From DASVFB01 sp963815965 (GTDB lineage: Bacteria > Actinomycetota > Thermoleophilia > Gaiellales > Gaiellaceae): a stretch of DNA of 64,000 nucleotides. Location of the stretch: NCBI GenBank assembly GCA_963815965.1, contig CAWFIT010000008.1:1-64000 (forward strand). Reading direction: 5' to 3'. The notes beneath the pieces were generated by a model. It worked only from the letters and a program-made list of their open reading frames with translations, was not told the origin of the DNA and did not search any database. The translations under genes were made by a program, and so were the position numbers. How positions within the stretch are numbered: position 1 is the stretch's first letter; each line of letters begins with the position of its first letter. Below, one piece after another: positions 1 through 7,779 of the stretch.

Positions 1-18
1 CCAATCGCGCGCTCGGGC

Positions 19-49
19 GCGTTCCGGAACACTCGCGCATGCAGGCGGC
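19..49. repeat. Copy A of a short degenerate repeat
   Basis: This stretch carries a near-palindromic core (GCGTTCCGGAAC) followed by GCGCATG and CAGGCGGC. A close relative lies at 1947-1984, just past the SpoIIE-type phosphatase gene, and a shorter one at 5068-5089. The rest of the first 164 bases shows no gene I can support. Confidence 0.4.
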
Positions 50-164
50 CCACCCCGCGTCTGCCGAAGCGGGTTGCGCCTCTCTCCCCCACGACCTTGG
101 CGCGGCTGGCCCAGGCGCTTGCTCGGGGCATGCTCACGCCCCCGTTCCGAGGATTGCCAGTTGC

Positions 165-404
165 TCACGAGTCTTTGCGCTGGAGCGCGACCAGACGTTC
201 CCGGATGCTGGCGGTGTGTTCAACGGCGTCAGCCAGCGTTGCTTGAAGCTGTCCGGCGAAGTTGAAGCCTTCATCCGCGGCGATGAGGTCGGCGGCGCCC
301 AGGTCGAGGTAGTTGTTGAGCCTTTCCCGCAAATCGAGCAGGATCGCCTCGAGGTCGGCGACCAACTCAGCGCTCGTTACCTGCGGGGTTCCTTGCTCGT
401 CCAT
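165..404 (-). CDS. Small acidic helical protein, function unknown
   Basis: A 79-residue protein if the ATG at 404 is used (MDEQGTPQ...); a GTG at 452 would add 16 residues of poorer composition. It is rich in Leu, Ala, Glu and Asp, has no membrane segment, and its regular spacing of hydrophobic residues (LVADLEAILLDLRERL) suggests a short helical bundle. No family is recognised. It is divergent from the SpoIIE-type phosphatase gene at 617, so it could be a partner of that regulator, but this rests on position only. No strong ribosome-binding site precedes either start. Confidence 0.5.
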   Translation of the reverse strand: MDEQGTPQVTSAELVADLEAILLDLRERLNNYLDLGAADLIAADEGFNFAGQLQATLADAVEHTASIRERLVALQRKDS

Positions 405-616
405 GGTGGCTGCCGCCGCGTCAACTCTAAACTCGGGCCGGGGGCCGGTCACGTTTCAACCCGATCGTTCGGCTCGCCGCCCGGCCTCGCGCCTACCGAA
501 GAGGCAATCCCGACCAATGAACCGGGTCAGTTGTTGCTGGGGAATCAAGAGTGACCGCGCCTCTGCCGGCGAGGGGTTGGCGGTGCTGACGAACAATCGC
601 GTTAGGTTGAGGCGGC

Positions 617-1867
617 GTGGGTGAGAATCGGCACTTCCCGTTGAACTTGAATTCATTGCTGGCCGCGGTCGAGGCGGCCCCGCCCGTCGCGGCGGCCGAT
701 GTGCTGGCCGGCGCGCTGGCCGAGGCGATCGATGCCCGCGAGGTCAGCTTCTTGATCGCCGACTTCAGCGGGCAGTCGCTGATCCGCCTGGGCCACGCAG
801 GGGGGAAAGGGCGCTTGCAGGGGAAGGAGACCGCGGAGCGTGTGCCACTGGTCGGGACGCCGCACGGCCGGGCGCTTGCCGCCCAGGTCGTCGAGGTGAT
901 CGACGAAGAGGGCGGCGCTCGGTTGTTCGCTCCGGTGACGAGCCGCGGTGAAGCGGTCGGCGTTCTGGAGCTCCTGCTGGATGACTTCCCGGCTGAACAG
1001 ACGGTGGCCGATGTCGCTCAGGCGGCGCACTTCTTGGCGTACGTCGTGATTGCAAACCGCCGCTACACCGATCTCTTCGAGTGGGGACAGCGCTCGGTTC
1101 CGTTGTCCCTGGCGGCAGAGATCCAGCATCGGTTGTTGCCCGGAGCCTTCACGTGCGAGGCCGGGCAGTTCACACTTGCGGCTTGGCTGCAACCGGCGGG
1201 TGAGATCGGCGGTGACACCTTCGATTTTTCGCTCGACCGAGACGCGCTCCATCTGTCGATGACCGACGCGATGGGCCACACGATGGACGCCGCGTTGTTG
1301 GCCACCGTGCTGGTCGGAGGGCTACGAAACGCCCGCCGGCGGGGCGTCGAGCTGGCCGAGCAAGCGAGGCTGGCGAATGATGCGCTGGCTGAGCAGGCGG
1401 GCGAGAGCCAGTTCGTTACGGGCCTGGTCGTTCGGATCGACCTGGCCGCTGCGACGGCGGGCATCGTCAATGCCGGCCATCCGCCGCCGTTCCGGCTGCG
1501 AGGAGGGAAAGTCGCGCAGCTTGATTTGAAGGCCGACCGCCCGTTCGGGCTGCAGGCCGGACGCGGCTATCGGGTTCAAGCGCTGCAGTTGGAGGTGGGA
1601 GACCGGCTGATATTCGTCACCGACGGCATGCTGGAGCGCGACGCCGAGCGAATGAACATCGCCGCCATCCTGACCGCGGGCCTCAACATGCATCCCCGCG
1701 AGGCGGTGCAGCACCTCACCCAGTCTGTCCTCCAGGCAAGCGGCGGCGAGCTACGTGACGACGCGACGGCTCTGTGTCTCGACTGGCACGGTGGCCCTCC
1801 ACGCGACCGCGAAGCAACGTCGGGAGCAAACCGCGAAACGCGACCCCAGCAAGTTTTGTCGACCTGA
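617..1867 (+). CDS. SpoIIE/RsbU-type PP2C serine phosphatase with N-terminal sensor region
   Basis: A 416-residue protein starting at GTG, with an AGG-containing ribosome-binding site about 5 bases upstream. Residues about 10-160 look like a GAF-type sensor domain. The rest is a PP2C/SpoIIE phosphatase domain, with the metal-binding IGGD motif, the TDAMGH motif (in place of DGMGHG), NAGHPPP and VTDGMLE in the expected order. In this family such proteins dephosphorylate anti-sigma-factor antagonists in partner-switching stress pathways. No RsbV, RsbW or sigma factor lies next to it, so the target is unknown. No transmembrane segment is seen, so it should be cytoplasmic. Confidence 0.85.
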   Translation: MGENRHFPLNLNSLLAAVEAAPPVAAADVLAGALAEAIDAREVSFLIADFSGQSLIRLGHAGGKGRLQGKETAERVPLVGTPHGRALAAQVVEVIDEEGGARLFAPVTSRGEAVGVLELLLDDFPAEQTVADVAQAAHFLAYVVIANRRYTDLFEWGQRSVPLSLAAEIQHRLLPGAFTCEAGQFTLAAWLQPAGEIGGDTFDFSLDRDALHLSMTDAMGHTMDAALLATVLVGGLRNARRRGVELAEQARLANDALAEQAGESQFVTGLVVRIDLAAATAGIVNAGHPPPFRLRGGKVAQLDLKADRPFGLQAGRGYRVQALQLEVGDRLIFVTDGMLERDAERMNIAAILTAGLNMHPREAVQHLTQSVLQASGGELRDDATALCLDWHGGPPRDREATSGANRETRPQQVLST

Positions 1868-1946
1868 GCGCGAAGGAGCAGGAGCCTCGGGCATCCGTGC
1901 GAGTCTGACGAAGTCGGCGGACGAGTTCCAGCGCCTTCTCCGCTCT

Positions 1947-1984
1947 GGCGTCATTCCGGAACGCTGGCGCATGTAGCAGGCGGC
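1947..1984. repeat. Copy B of a short degenerate repeat
   Basis: Matches copy A (19-49) in its TTCCGGAAC core, GCGCATG and CAGGCGGC blocks. It matches copy C (5068-5089) almost exactly over a 22-base block starting GGCGTCATTCCGG. It sits in the gap between the phosphatase and the decayed M29 gene. Confidence 0.4.
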
Positions 1985-2027
1985 GTAAGAGTGATGCCGG
2001 GGGTCGAACGGCGGCCGCACCTGTGGC

Positions 2028-2552
2028 TCAGTCGATCCAGACTCCGTCTTTCTGGACGATCTTGCCGTCGAGTTCGATGTGGCCGCCGGAGCGCAGGTCC
2101 TTGACAATGTCCCAGTGGATGGCGGACGTGTTCGTACCGCCGAGGTATTCGAAGCCTCCGCCGAGCGCGACGTGGACGGTGCCGTTCATTTTTTTCGTCG
2201 AAATAGACGTTGCGCATGTAGCGGTCGATGCCGGGATTACAGCCGATGCCCAACTCGCCGATGCGGCGGGGCACCGTCATCGGTGTCGAGCGTCTCGAGC
2301 AGGAAGTCTTCTTCGGTCGCGGCGGAGGCATCGACGACCCGGCCTTCCGAGAAGCGAAGACGAATGCCCCGCAGCTCCCGACCGCCCCACTGCGCAGGAA
2401 ACTCGGTAAAGGCGATCGTTCCCTGCGCCGACGTCTCCACCGGGCAGAGGAAGACCTCGCCGCCCGGCATGTTCCCAGTGCCCGCGTCGACGTCCGCTCG
2501 TCGCCCGGTCACGGACACCTTCAAGTCCTCATGCGCGCGAACGAAGGGCCTA
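2028..2552 (-). pseudogene. M29-family aminopeptidase, C-terminal remnant with two frameshifts
   Basis: Three successive minus-strand reading frames together encode the C-terminal part of a thermophilic-type M29 metallo-aminopeptidase. The blocks are NMPGGEVFLCPVE, then RRIGELGIG...GIDRY, then a final block with TNTSAIHWD and a C-terminal KDGVWID. The frame changes need removal of one base in a C run near 2268-2271 and one in a seven-base A run at 2189-2195. The N-terminal half of the roughly 370-residue enzyme is missing, because the expected position is occupied by the GNAT gene. This looks like a true remnant, even if the two insertions were read errors. Confidence 0.75.
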
Positions 2553-2659
2553 GAGAATAGGAGTCCTGATGCTGGACAACCCGCAATCTTTGGCCGGGGT
2601 CATCACCAAGCAACGCGCCGGAGTTCCCGCCGAGCGGCACCACATCGAGGGCGCCCTGC

Positions 2660-3208
2660 GTGCGCCCTTCGACGCAGTTGAGTCGATCGTTGAAGAGGTT
2701 GTCGGTCCATAACTTGAGTCCTTCGGCCACCAGCGAGCCGGTCTCAGTTCGGACTCTGACCACACCGACACGCAGCGAAATCGAAGCACTCGCCGAGCTC
2801 TTCGACAAGTATCGCGCCCACTACGGCGAGGCTTCCTACTCCTCCCAGGCAATAGGTTGGCTGGAACAGAACCTCAGCACGCACCTACGCGCGTTCGTCG
2901 CCGAAGACAGTGGGAGGTTCGTCGGCTTCGCGATGACGATGGAAGTACCGGCATCCTTGCTGCTCGCCCACTTCTGGCAGATCAGAGACCTTTTCGTCCT
3001 GCCGACGCACCGTCGTCGTGGAGTCGGTCGTGCCCTTCTCAGCTCCGTCCGAGCGGCTGCAATCGCGTCGGGCGCACTCCGCCTAGTCGTGCAGACCGAG
3101 GAAGACAACGACCCCGCTCTCCGTCTCTACACCGTCAGCGGCTACGCCCTGATCAACGGCTATTGCTCACTGATGCTGCCGATTCGCTCGGAAACGCCGG
3201 GAAGCTAA
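2660..3208 (+). CDS. GNAT-family N-acetyltransferase
   Basis: A GNAT fold covers the last 150 or so residues. The acetyl-CoA-binding segment is clear (RDLFVLPTHRRRGVGRALL), followed by a C-terminal strand with NDPALRLYTVSGY. The start is uncertain: GTG at 2660 gives 182 residues, but a TTG at 2714 gives a length closer to the family norm. No good ribosome-binding site settles it. The substrate cannot be read from sequence. It converges with the metallo-beta-lactamase-fold gene to its right. Confidence 0.8.
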   Translation: MRPSTQLSRSLKRLSVHNLSPSATSEPVSVRTLTTPTRSEIEALAELFDKYRAHYGEASYSSQAIGWLEQNLSTHLRAFVAEDSGRFVGFAMTMEVPASLLLAHFWQIRDLFVLPTHRRRGVGRALLSSVRAAAIASGALRLVVQTEEDNDPALRLYTVSGYALINGYCSLMLPIRSETPGS

Positions 3209-3239
3209 TCGGGCCACCAAGCGTCCCCGGCGTGATGCC

Positions 3240-3867
3240 TTAGACGCTGCGGGGTCGCCACGGCTCGTGCTCGTGCGCGAGCCAGACCAGCTCGGGGTCG
3301 AGCGCGCGCACCCGCAGCTGGCCTTCGGTGTGCGGCTCGTCGAGCTCGCCGAACCAAACCGCCACGTCACCGCCGACGACGACCGGACGCCCGCCAGTCT
3401 CGACGACGACCACCTGCATGCCGGCGTGTGTGGCCCGGCGCCGGGACGAGCCGGAGCCCCGGAAGCAGCTCGAGCTCGCCGTCGACCGGCATGTACCGCA
3501 CACCGGGCGCCTCGACCCACTCGCGAATGGTGTAGTCGTCCTCGCTGCGCGCGTCGTCGAGCTCCCGACGCTGGACGTAGATCGGCCTGCCGGCGAAGAG
3601 GTGGTTGCCGCCGCAGTGGTCGAAGTGCAGGTGTGTGTTGACGACGATGTCGATGCCCGCGAGGTCGAAGTCCTGCTTGCTCAGTGGACGGAGGAGGGGA
3701 TCGAGGTCGGCCACCGCCTGGTGCAGCTCCGTCATGCCGGTGTCGACCAGCACGCGCGCATCGGGATGGTCGATGACGTGCACGTAGACCGGCATCCGCT
3801 CGGCCTCGGCGAGCACCTCGGCCACGAGCAGCGGCGTGACCGTCGGCCCGTCATGAAACCGCGTCAT
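3240..3867 (-). pseudogene. Metallo-beta-lactamase-fold hydrolase (AttM/AiiA-like), frameshifted
   Basis: From ATG at 3867 the protein shows an LVDTGM strand and the metal-binding motif THLHFDHCGG, reaching a PAPGHT block. There the frame breaks. Removing one base near 3425-3431 restores GHTAGMQVVVVE and a full C-terminal half (VVGGDVAVWFGELDEP) to the stop at 3240. The repaired length, about 208 residues, is short but usable. The family includes N-acyl-homoserine lactonases, but lactonase activity is not proven by these motifs. The start overlaps the peptidase E stop (ATGA), so the two form a two-gene operon. Confidence 0.75.
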
Positions 3868-4556
3868 CCATGACTCCCTTCCGGGCTGGGGGTGAACAGC
3901 TTCCAGTGCCCCTCGGAGACGACTTCGACGGTGCCGTCGACCACCTTGATGGCGGTCTGATCGTCGATCGCGTACGCCGGCACTGGTATCCCGGCGGCCC
4001 ATTTTTCGATGTTGGCCAGGGAAGTGTCCGGCATGTCCTCGCGCTCCAGGTGCGGAAACAACGAGAAATCAACCAGTCCCAGCGCTCTGTCGCTGCCGGT
4101 GAGCGGATCACTCTCGTCGTAGGTCTCTCCTCCGAAGTCGGGAGTCGCGACCATGGCCCCGCCGCTCGTGCCGACGTAAACCGTCTCGCGGCGCAGCGAC
4201 GGCAAGAGGTCGGCCAGTCCGGACTGCCGCATCCAGTAGCACAGATACAAGGGACTGCCGCCCCAAACCAGCAGAGCGTCGACTTCCCGGACCGCCGGAA
4301 CCCAGTACTCCTCTTTGATGCTCGGCAGCGCGGTCAGCTCCAGCACTCCCAACGACTTCCAACCCAAGCCGCACATGGGGCCGCCGCGCGATCCGCTGAT
4401 GAACCCGTAGACGTGTGAAGGTCCGCCAGGGAAGGGCTGCACCCCGGTGGGAATGCAGAGGGCGCTGGACTCGGCAATCGGTTTACCCAGCAAGTCGACC
4501 AGCGCGTCTTGGATGCTCGTGTTGCGGATGCCGCTGGAAGTGAGAAGAAACCTCAA
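3864..4556 (-). CDS. Peptidase E-like (family S51) serine hydrolase
   Basis: A 230-residue protein whose TTG start is supported by GGAG five bases upstream. It has the S51 layout: an N-terminal MRFLLTSSG strand, a middle VDALLVWGGSPLYL block, the nucleophile elbow GTSGGAM (Ser in G-x-S-x-G) and a later FPHLERED segment. Family S51 enzymes are cytoplasmic dipeptidases acting on N-terminal Asp, or cyanophycinases. This size fits the peptidase E branch rather than the longer cyanophycinases. It is first of a two-gene unit with the metallo-beta-lactamase-fold gene (4-base overlap). Confidence 0.75.
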   Translation of the reverse strand: MRFLLTSSGIRNTSIQDALVDLLGKPIAESSALCIPTGVQPFPGGPSHVYGFISGSRGGPMCGLGWKSLGVLELTALPSIKEEYWVPAVREVDALLVWGGSPLYLCYWMRQSGLADLLPSLRRETVYVGTSGGAMVATPDFGGETYDESDPLTGSDRALGLVDFSLFPHLEREDMPDTSLANIEKWAAGIPVPAYAIDDQTAIKVVDGTVEVVSEGHWKLFTPSPEGSHG

Positions 4557-4652
4557 TGGTGCTCCTTCGCTCGCGGTTAGGTGGCTCTTCCCTCAGAGAG
4601 ACTGAGCGGAGGCACACAAATCATCGTTCGCCGAAACGTCCGGACAACTCGG

Positions 4653-5054
4653 CTAGTCAGCCCACCAGTCGCGCTGGCCATCGACGTCTTCGCGCGGATC
4701 CTCGCCGAGGTTGGGCGCGCCGATGACGAGGATCTCGAGGCCCTCTGGCCCGGCCTCGTAGCCTCGCCATGTGCCGGGCGGGACGCGCACCGCGTCCCAT
4801 TCTTTGAGCTCGACGATCTCGTCGTCGACTTTCATCCGCCCGCTCCCGTGCAGGACCACGTACACCTCCTCTTGCTTCATGTGCGTGTGGCCGTACGGAA
4901 AGCGATAGCCGGGCGGGACGCGCTGGTAGCTCAGGGCGGATTTTTCGAGCTCGAGCGCCTTGGTCGCCGCGCGGAACTCCAGGTCCGGCGCGCCGTCGAA
5001 CCTCGGGCCGATGTCCTCCAGATCCTCCTTGATGTTGCTGAGCGTGAACGGCAC
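4653..5054 (-). CDS. Cupin-domain protein
   Basis: A 133-residue single-cupin protein from a GTG start. The two cupin motifs are visible: PYGHTHMKQEEVYVVLHGSG (about residues 53-72, with HxH and the Glu ligand) and an AVRVPPGTWRGYEAG block (about residues 88-102), in which the second-motif His is replaced. The missing fourth metal ligand makes a classical dioxygenase role less likely; it could be a binding or isomerase-type cupin. No operon partner is joined to it. Function is otherwise unknown. Confidence 0.8.
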   Translation of the reverse strand: MPFTLSNIKEDLEDIGPRFDGAPDLEFRAATKALELEKSALSYQRVPPGYRFPYGHTHMKQEEVYVVLHGSGRMKVDDEIVELKEWDAVRVPPGTWRGYEAGPEGLEILVIGAPNLGEDPREDVDGQRDWWAD

Positions 5055-5067
5055 CGCGCAATCCTAT

Positions 5068-5089
5068 GGCGTCATTCCGGGACGCCGGC
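5068..5089. repeat. Copy C of a short degenerate repeat
   Basis: Twenty-two bases, all but two identical to 1948-1969 in copy B. It lies in the gap upstream of the minus-strand cupin gene. Confidence 0.35.
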
Positions 5090-5228
5090 CCAGGTTGCGG
5101 TCCTAGTTCGCTTCGTATTCCAGATCCTCAGACTCGATTCGGCCGGACGGACTCTGCTGCGACCGATGAGATCCGCGCCTCGGTGCGGTCGTAGCGAGAG
5201 AGATCACCACAAGAGAAAGGACGAACCC

Positions 5229-5279
5229 ATGAAAGTGACGACCACGACGCTCGTCTCCGTCGATGGAGCTGCACCATGA
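5229..5279 (+). CDS. 16-residue leader peptide, apparent remnant of a DHFR-family gene
   Basis: An ATG preceded by AAAGGA encodes MKVTTTTLVSVDGAAP and stops in TGA, which overlaps the ATG of the next gene (ATGA). The peptide reads like the first strand of RibD/DHFR-family proteins, which usually begin with a run ending in a V/T-x-DG motif. It therefore looks like the stump of a second DHFR-family gene, now serving as a translated leader that could couple ribosomes to the downstream gene. The interpretation is inference; the small frame and its ribosome-binding site are directly visible. Confidence 0.4.
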   Translation: MKVTTTTLVSVDGAAP

Positions 5280-5875
5280 CCAAGGTGGTCGCAATCATGT
5301 CGATGTCTCTCGACGGGTACGTCGCCGACGCGAACGACGGGGTCGCCGAGGTTTTCGACTGGTACTTCTCGGGCGACGTCGAGGTCCCCACAGCGAGCAC
5401 GACATCCGGCATGACGTTCCACGTCTCGGCGCCGAGCGCCGACCACCTGAGGGGCTTGACGGCTGAGGTCGGCGCCATGCTCACCGGTCGGCGCACGTTC
5501 GAGCGCGCCGACGGCTGGGGCGGCCGGCACCCGTGGGATGTGCCCGCTTTCGTCGCCACCCACCACGTGCCCGACGGCTGGCCACGGCCCGGCTCGACAG
5601 TCCAGTTCGTCACCGACGGCATCGAAAGCGCCGTTGCTCGAGCGAAATCGGCTGCCGGCCCGAAGTCCGTGGGAGTGCACGGCGCCCAAACGATCCAGCA
5701 GTGCCTGGACGCCGGGCTGCTCGACGAGATCCACATCGATCTGGCTGCCGTGTTGCTAGGCGCAGGAGTGCGGCTGTTCGACCACCTCGCGAACACACCG
5801 GCCGTCCTCGGGAATCCGACAGTCGTCACCGGTGTGGGTGTCACGCATCTGCGCTATCCCGTGCACACGTCGTAG
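5276..5875 (+). CDS. Dihydrofolate reductase-family (RibD C-terminal-like) reductase
   Basis: A 199-residue protein starting MTKVVAIMSMSLDGYVA, the first strand and S-DGY motif of the RibD/DHFR superfamily. A GRRTFERADGW segment follows at about residues 65-75, and KSVGVHGAQTIQQCLDAGLLDEI matches the NADPH-binding and helix region. Members reduce pteridine-like or pyrimidine substrates, or have no known substrate; this one cannot be assigned to folate or riboflavin synthesis. Its start overlaps the stop of a short upstream leader frame, and it has no strong ribosome-binding site of its own, so translational coupling is likely. Confidence 0.85.
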   Translation: MTKVVAIMSMSLDGYVADANDGVAEVFDWYFSGDVEVPTASTTSGMTFHVSAPSADHLRGLTAEVGAMLTGRRTFERADGWGGRHPWDVPAFVATHHVPDGWPRPGSTVQFVTDGIESAVARAKSAAGPKSVGVHGAQTIQQCLDAGLLDEIHIDLAAVLLGAGVRLFDHLANTPAVLGNPTVVTGVGVTHLRYPVHTS

Positions 5876-5939
5876 ACCTGCTCGGAACCGCATGCCTCGG
5901 CCACTCAGCGAGCTTCGGCGGGGCAGGGGACTCGATTTG

Positions 5940-5966
5940 ATGGAGGCGGCGGGAATCGAACCCGCG
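5940..5966 (-). repeat. Direct repeat of the ssrA 3' end (possible attachment-site remnant)
   Basis: Twenty-seven bases identical to 12578-12604, the 3' terminus of the tmRNA gene including its T-arm stem-loop, in the same orientation. No tmRNA body precedes it. The upstream minus-strand sequence has a GGAGGGG block 53 bases away that could instead come from a deleted tRNA-Ser. Integrases often use the 3' end of ssrA as an attachment site and leave such a copy at the far end of an island. A small perfect hairpin (GGTCG-ATAA-CGACC) lies at 6000-6013. Confidence 0.55.
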
Positions 5967-6111
5967 CAAGGTTCCTCTCGGCACGACCCCTCCACTCATG
6001 GTCGATAACGACCACGTCATTCGCGGCGAACCAGCGGGTCCCTGCGAACTAACGACTCAGGTCACAGCCCGACGCGCTCACTGCCGTCTGGCAGCAATCT
6101 GGCGCGAGGCC

Positions 6112-7149
6112 TTACGCGACGACGGTCCGAGCTGGCACGAATGACAGGCTTGTCCGCCACGCGACGGCGAAGAGGAGGATCGCACTGCCGGCGAGGACCC
6201 CGAGCGTGCCGACGGAGACGGCGACACTGAGCGCCTGAGAGGCGCCGACACCCGAGGCGAGCAGGGCCGCGGTTTGCGCGCCAACCTGCGTCGCTGTTCC
6301 GGCCGGGCCGATCGGCAGCGCTGCCGCTGCCGCACCGGCGCACAGGAAGAGGAGCGCGAGCGGGACCGAGTAGCCCACACCGAGTGCGCCAAGAAGAACA
6401 AAGAGCGCGGCTGCCCGGACGACCCAACACGCGGACACAAGCGCCCATGCCTCCGAGGCCCGCCGCAGCGACGTCGTCCGCGGGCACAGCCAGCGGCCGA
6501 GCCGGAAACGCGCCATGCGCCTGCTTCCGACCAGACGTGGGAGAGCGATGATCAACGCAGCTGCCGCGACCCCACCAACGGCGACGATCGCGAGGCCGAC
6601 GCGTGCACCGTTTCCAGCGCCTCCTACGACAGCGGCGGCAAACGCGAGCGGCGCCAGAGCGGCGCTGTCGATCAGCCCCAGCATGACGAGAGATAGGCAA
6701 AGCGCGCGCACACCGGCAGGACAGGGCGGATAGCGGCGGACGACGGCGACCCGCATCGCGTCGTCGAAACGGCCGGGAAGCACCAGTCCGATCAGCGCAG
6801 CGCCGCCGTTGCCTGCCGCGAGCGCGAGCGGTTTGGGCCGCTCGTCGGATATGAACAGCCGACCCCAACCGTACGCCTTGAGCGCCTGTGCGACGAGAAG
6901 GAGCAGGCCAGCCGCGACAAGCAGAGCCGGGTGTCCGTTCGAGAGCGGCCACGACGTCTTCGCGAAATGCCGTGCGGCGAGCAACGCAAGGGCGATCACG
7001 ACCACGCCCGACCCGACTGCGAACGTCCACCGGCCCAGCCGCGAACGATGCAGACGCAGCATAACTTCGACAGCGAGGCGCAGCCTGCTCGTAAGCGCGA
7101 TCGGTGGAGCGGAGACCGCTCTCCTCACCGATGTCTGACTAGGGGGCAA
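6112..7149 (-). CDS. Polytopic membrane protein of the lysylphosphatidylglycerol synthase TM / UPF0104 family
   Basis: A 345-residue protein with a TTG start backed by a GGGGAGG ribosome-binding site about 8 bases upstream. It has about eight to nine hydrophobic segments, beginning with the TFAVGSGVVVIALALLAA helix. A cytoplasmic GLVLPGRFDDAMRVAVVRRY motif near the middle of the N-terminal half is characteristic of the flippase-like AglD/MprF-membrane family. Such proteins translocate or modify lipid-linked groups, but the catalytic MprF domain is absent here. It lies 16 bases after the small gene at 7166-7471 and is probably co-transcribed with it. Confidence 0.75.
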   Translation of the reverse strand: MPPSQTSVRRAVSAPPIALTSRLRLAVEVMLRLHRSRLGRWTFAVGSGVVVIALALLAARHFAKTSWPLSNGHPALLVAAGLLLLVAQALKAYGWGRLFISDERPKPLALAAGNGGAALIGLVLPGRFDDAMRVAVVRRYPPCPAGVRALCLSLVMLGLIDSAALAPLAFAAAVVGGAGNGARVGLAIVAVGGVAAAALIIALPRLVGSRRMARFRLGRWLCPRTTSLRRASEAWALVSACWVVRAAALFVLLGALGVGYSVPLALLFLCAGAAAAALPIGPAGTATQVGAQTAALLASGVGASQALSVAVSVGTLGVLAGSAILLFAVAWRTSLSFVPARTVVA

Positions 7150-7165
7150 AGCCGCCCTCCCCTTC

Positions 7166-7471
7166 CTATGCCCGCTCCGCTGCCACCGCGACGAGCAGAC
7201 GCTCCAGCGCTGGCCCGTCCGATTGAGGCGCGATTGCCGCGGGAACCGACTCGCTCGGCACGAGGGTCAGCCGCGTAGGCGTCTTGTGGGCGCCGCTGTT
7301 CTGCCAGTCGCGGCCCTGCTTGTATGCGCCGTAGGCGGCGACGGCGTCGAGGTCGTGCCTCCTTCGCCCAGGAAAGTACCGAGCCGAGAAGGCATCCCAA
7401 TCGAGTTTTTCCCCCACCCCAGCAGCGGGAGGAACAGGCGCCGAGGCGGCTCTGGAAAGCGAACTGGTCAT
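7166..7471 (-). CDS. Conserved-looking hypothetical protein, 101 residues
   Basis: The ATG start at 7471 gives a protein with a low-complexity Ala/Pro N-terminus, then a compact core (LDWDAFSARYFPGRRRHDLDAV followed by AAYGAYKQGRDW) and a C-terminal Ala-rich helix. No family is recognised. The 'WDAFSARYFPGRRRHDLDA' stretch has the look of a real folded element, not a shadow frame. It precedes the membrane protein on the same strand with a 16-base gap, so a shared transcript is likely. Confidence 0.55.
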   Translation of the reverse strand: MTSSLSRAASAPVPPAAGVGEKLDWDAFSARYFPGRRRHDLDAVAAYGAYKQGRDWQNSGAHKTPTRLTLVPSESVPAAIAPQSDGPALERLLVAVAAERA

Positions 7472-7598
7472 GTCGCACCTTTCCTCGCGTGTGGAACGCC
7501 CCGATAGACGGGCGCAGTCGAGTGGTTCAGGTAGAGGCAGACGTGCGCGCGACGCGGTTCGCGACCATCTGGTGGACGTCCCAACATGCGTCGACGCA

Positions 7599-7620
7599 CC
7601 TCCCGAACGAAAGCGGGAGG
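7599..7620. other. Stem-loop between groEL and the next gene
   Basis: A perfect 7-base stem (CCTCCCG / CGGGAGG) with an 8-base loop. A second, imperfect inverted repeat built on AGAGGGC/GCCCTCT lies at 7723-7765, just after the groEL stop, and might help terminate groESL. Neither is followed by a T run. The rest of 7472-7779 shows no gene. Confidence 0.35.
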
Positions 7621-7779
7621 ACGCAGGAGCGTCACCGGGTTCGCTTAGCTACAACAGATACTAGCAGTGCTGCGACGCAACCTCCCGGTCGAGCCGACAG
7701 CCTCGACAGTTCAGGCGCGCGCGTCCGTAAGAGGGCCGACCCTCCGGCCAGCCCTCTCGGCGGACTTGACCTGCTCGCC

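Noticed and set aside
2521..2808. A minus-strand protein upstream of the M29 remnant
   Set aside because: It overlaps the GNAT gene and shows no resemblance to the missing N-terminal half of the aminopeptidase.
3240..3867. A quorum-quenching lactonase
   Set aside because: The metal motif is shared by the whole metallo-beta-lactamase superfamily and the frame is broken; nothing specific to acyl-homoserine lactones can be seen.
5940..6030. A tRNA-Ser gene at the left ssrA-end copy
   Set aside because: The T-arm and acceptor 3' strand are there, but no anticodon arm, D-arm or long variable arm can be folded; only 53 bases separate the possible acceptor strands.
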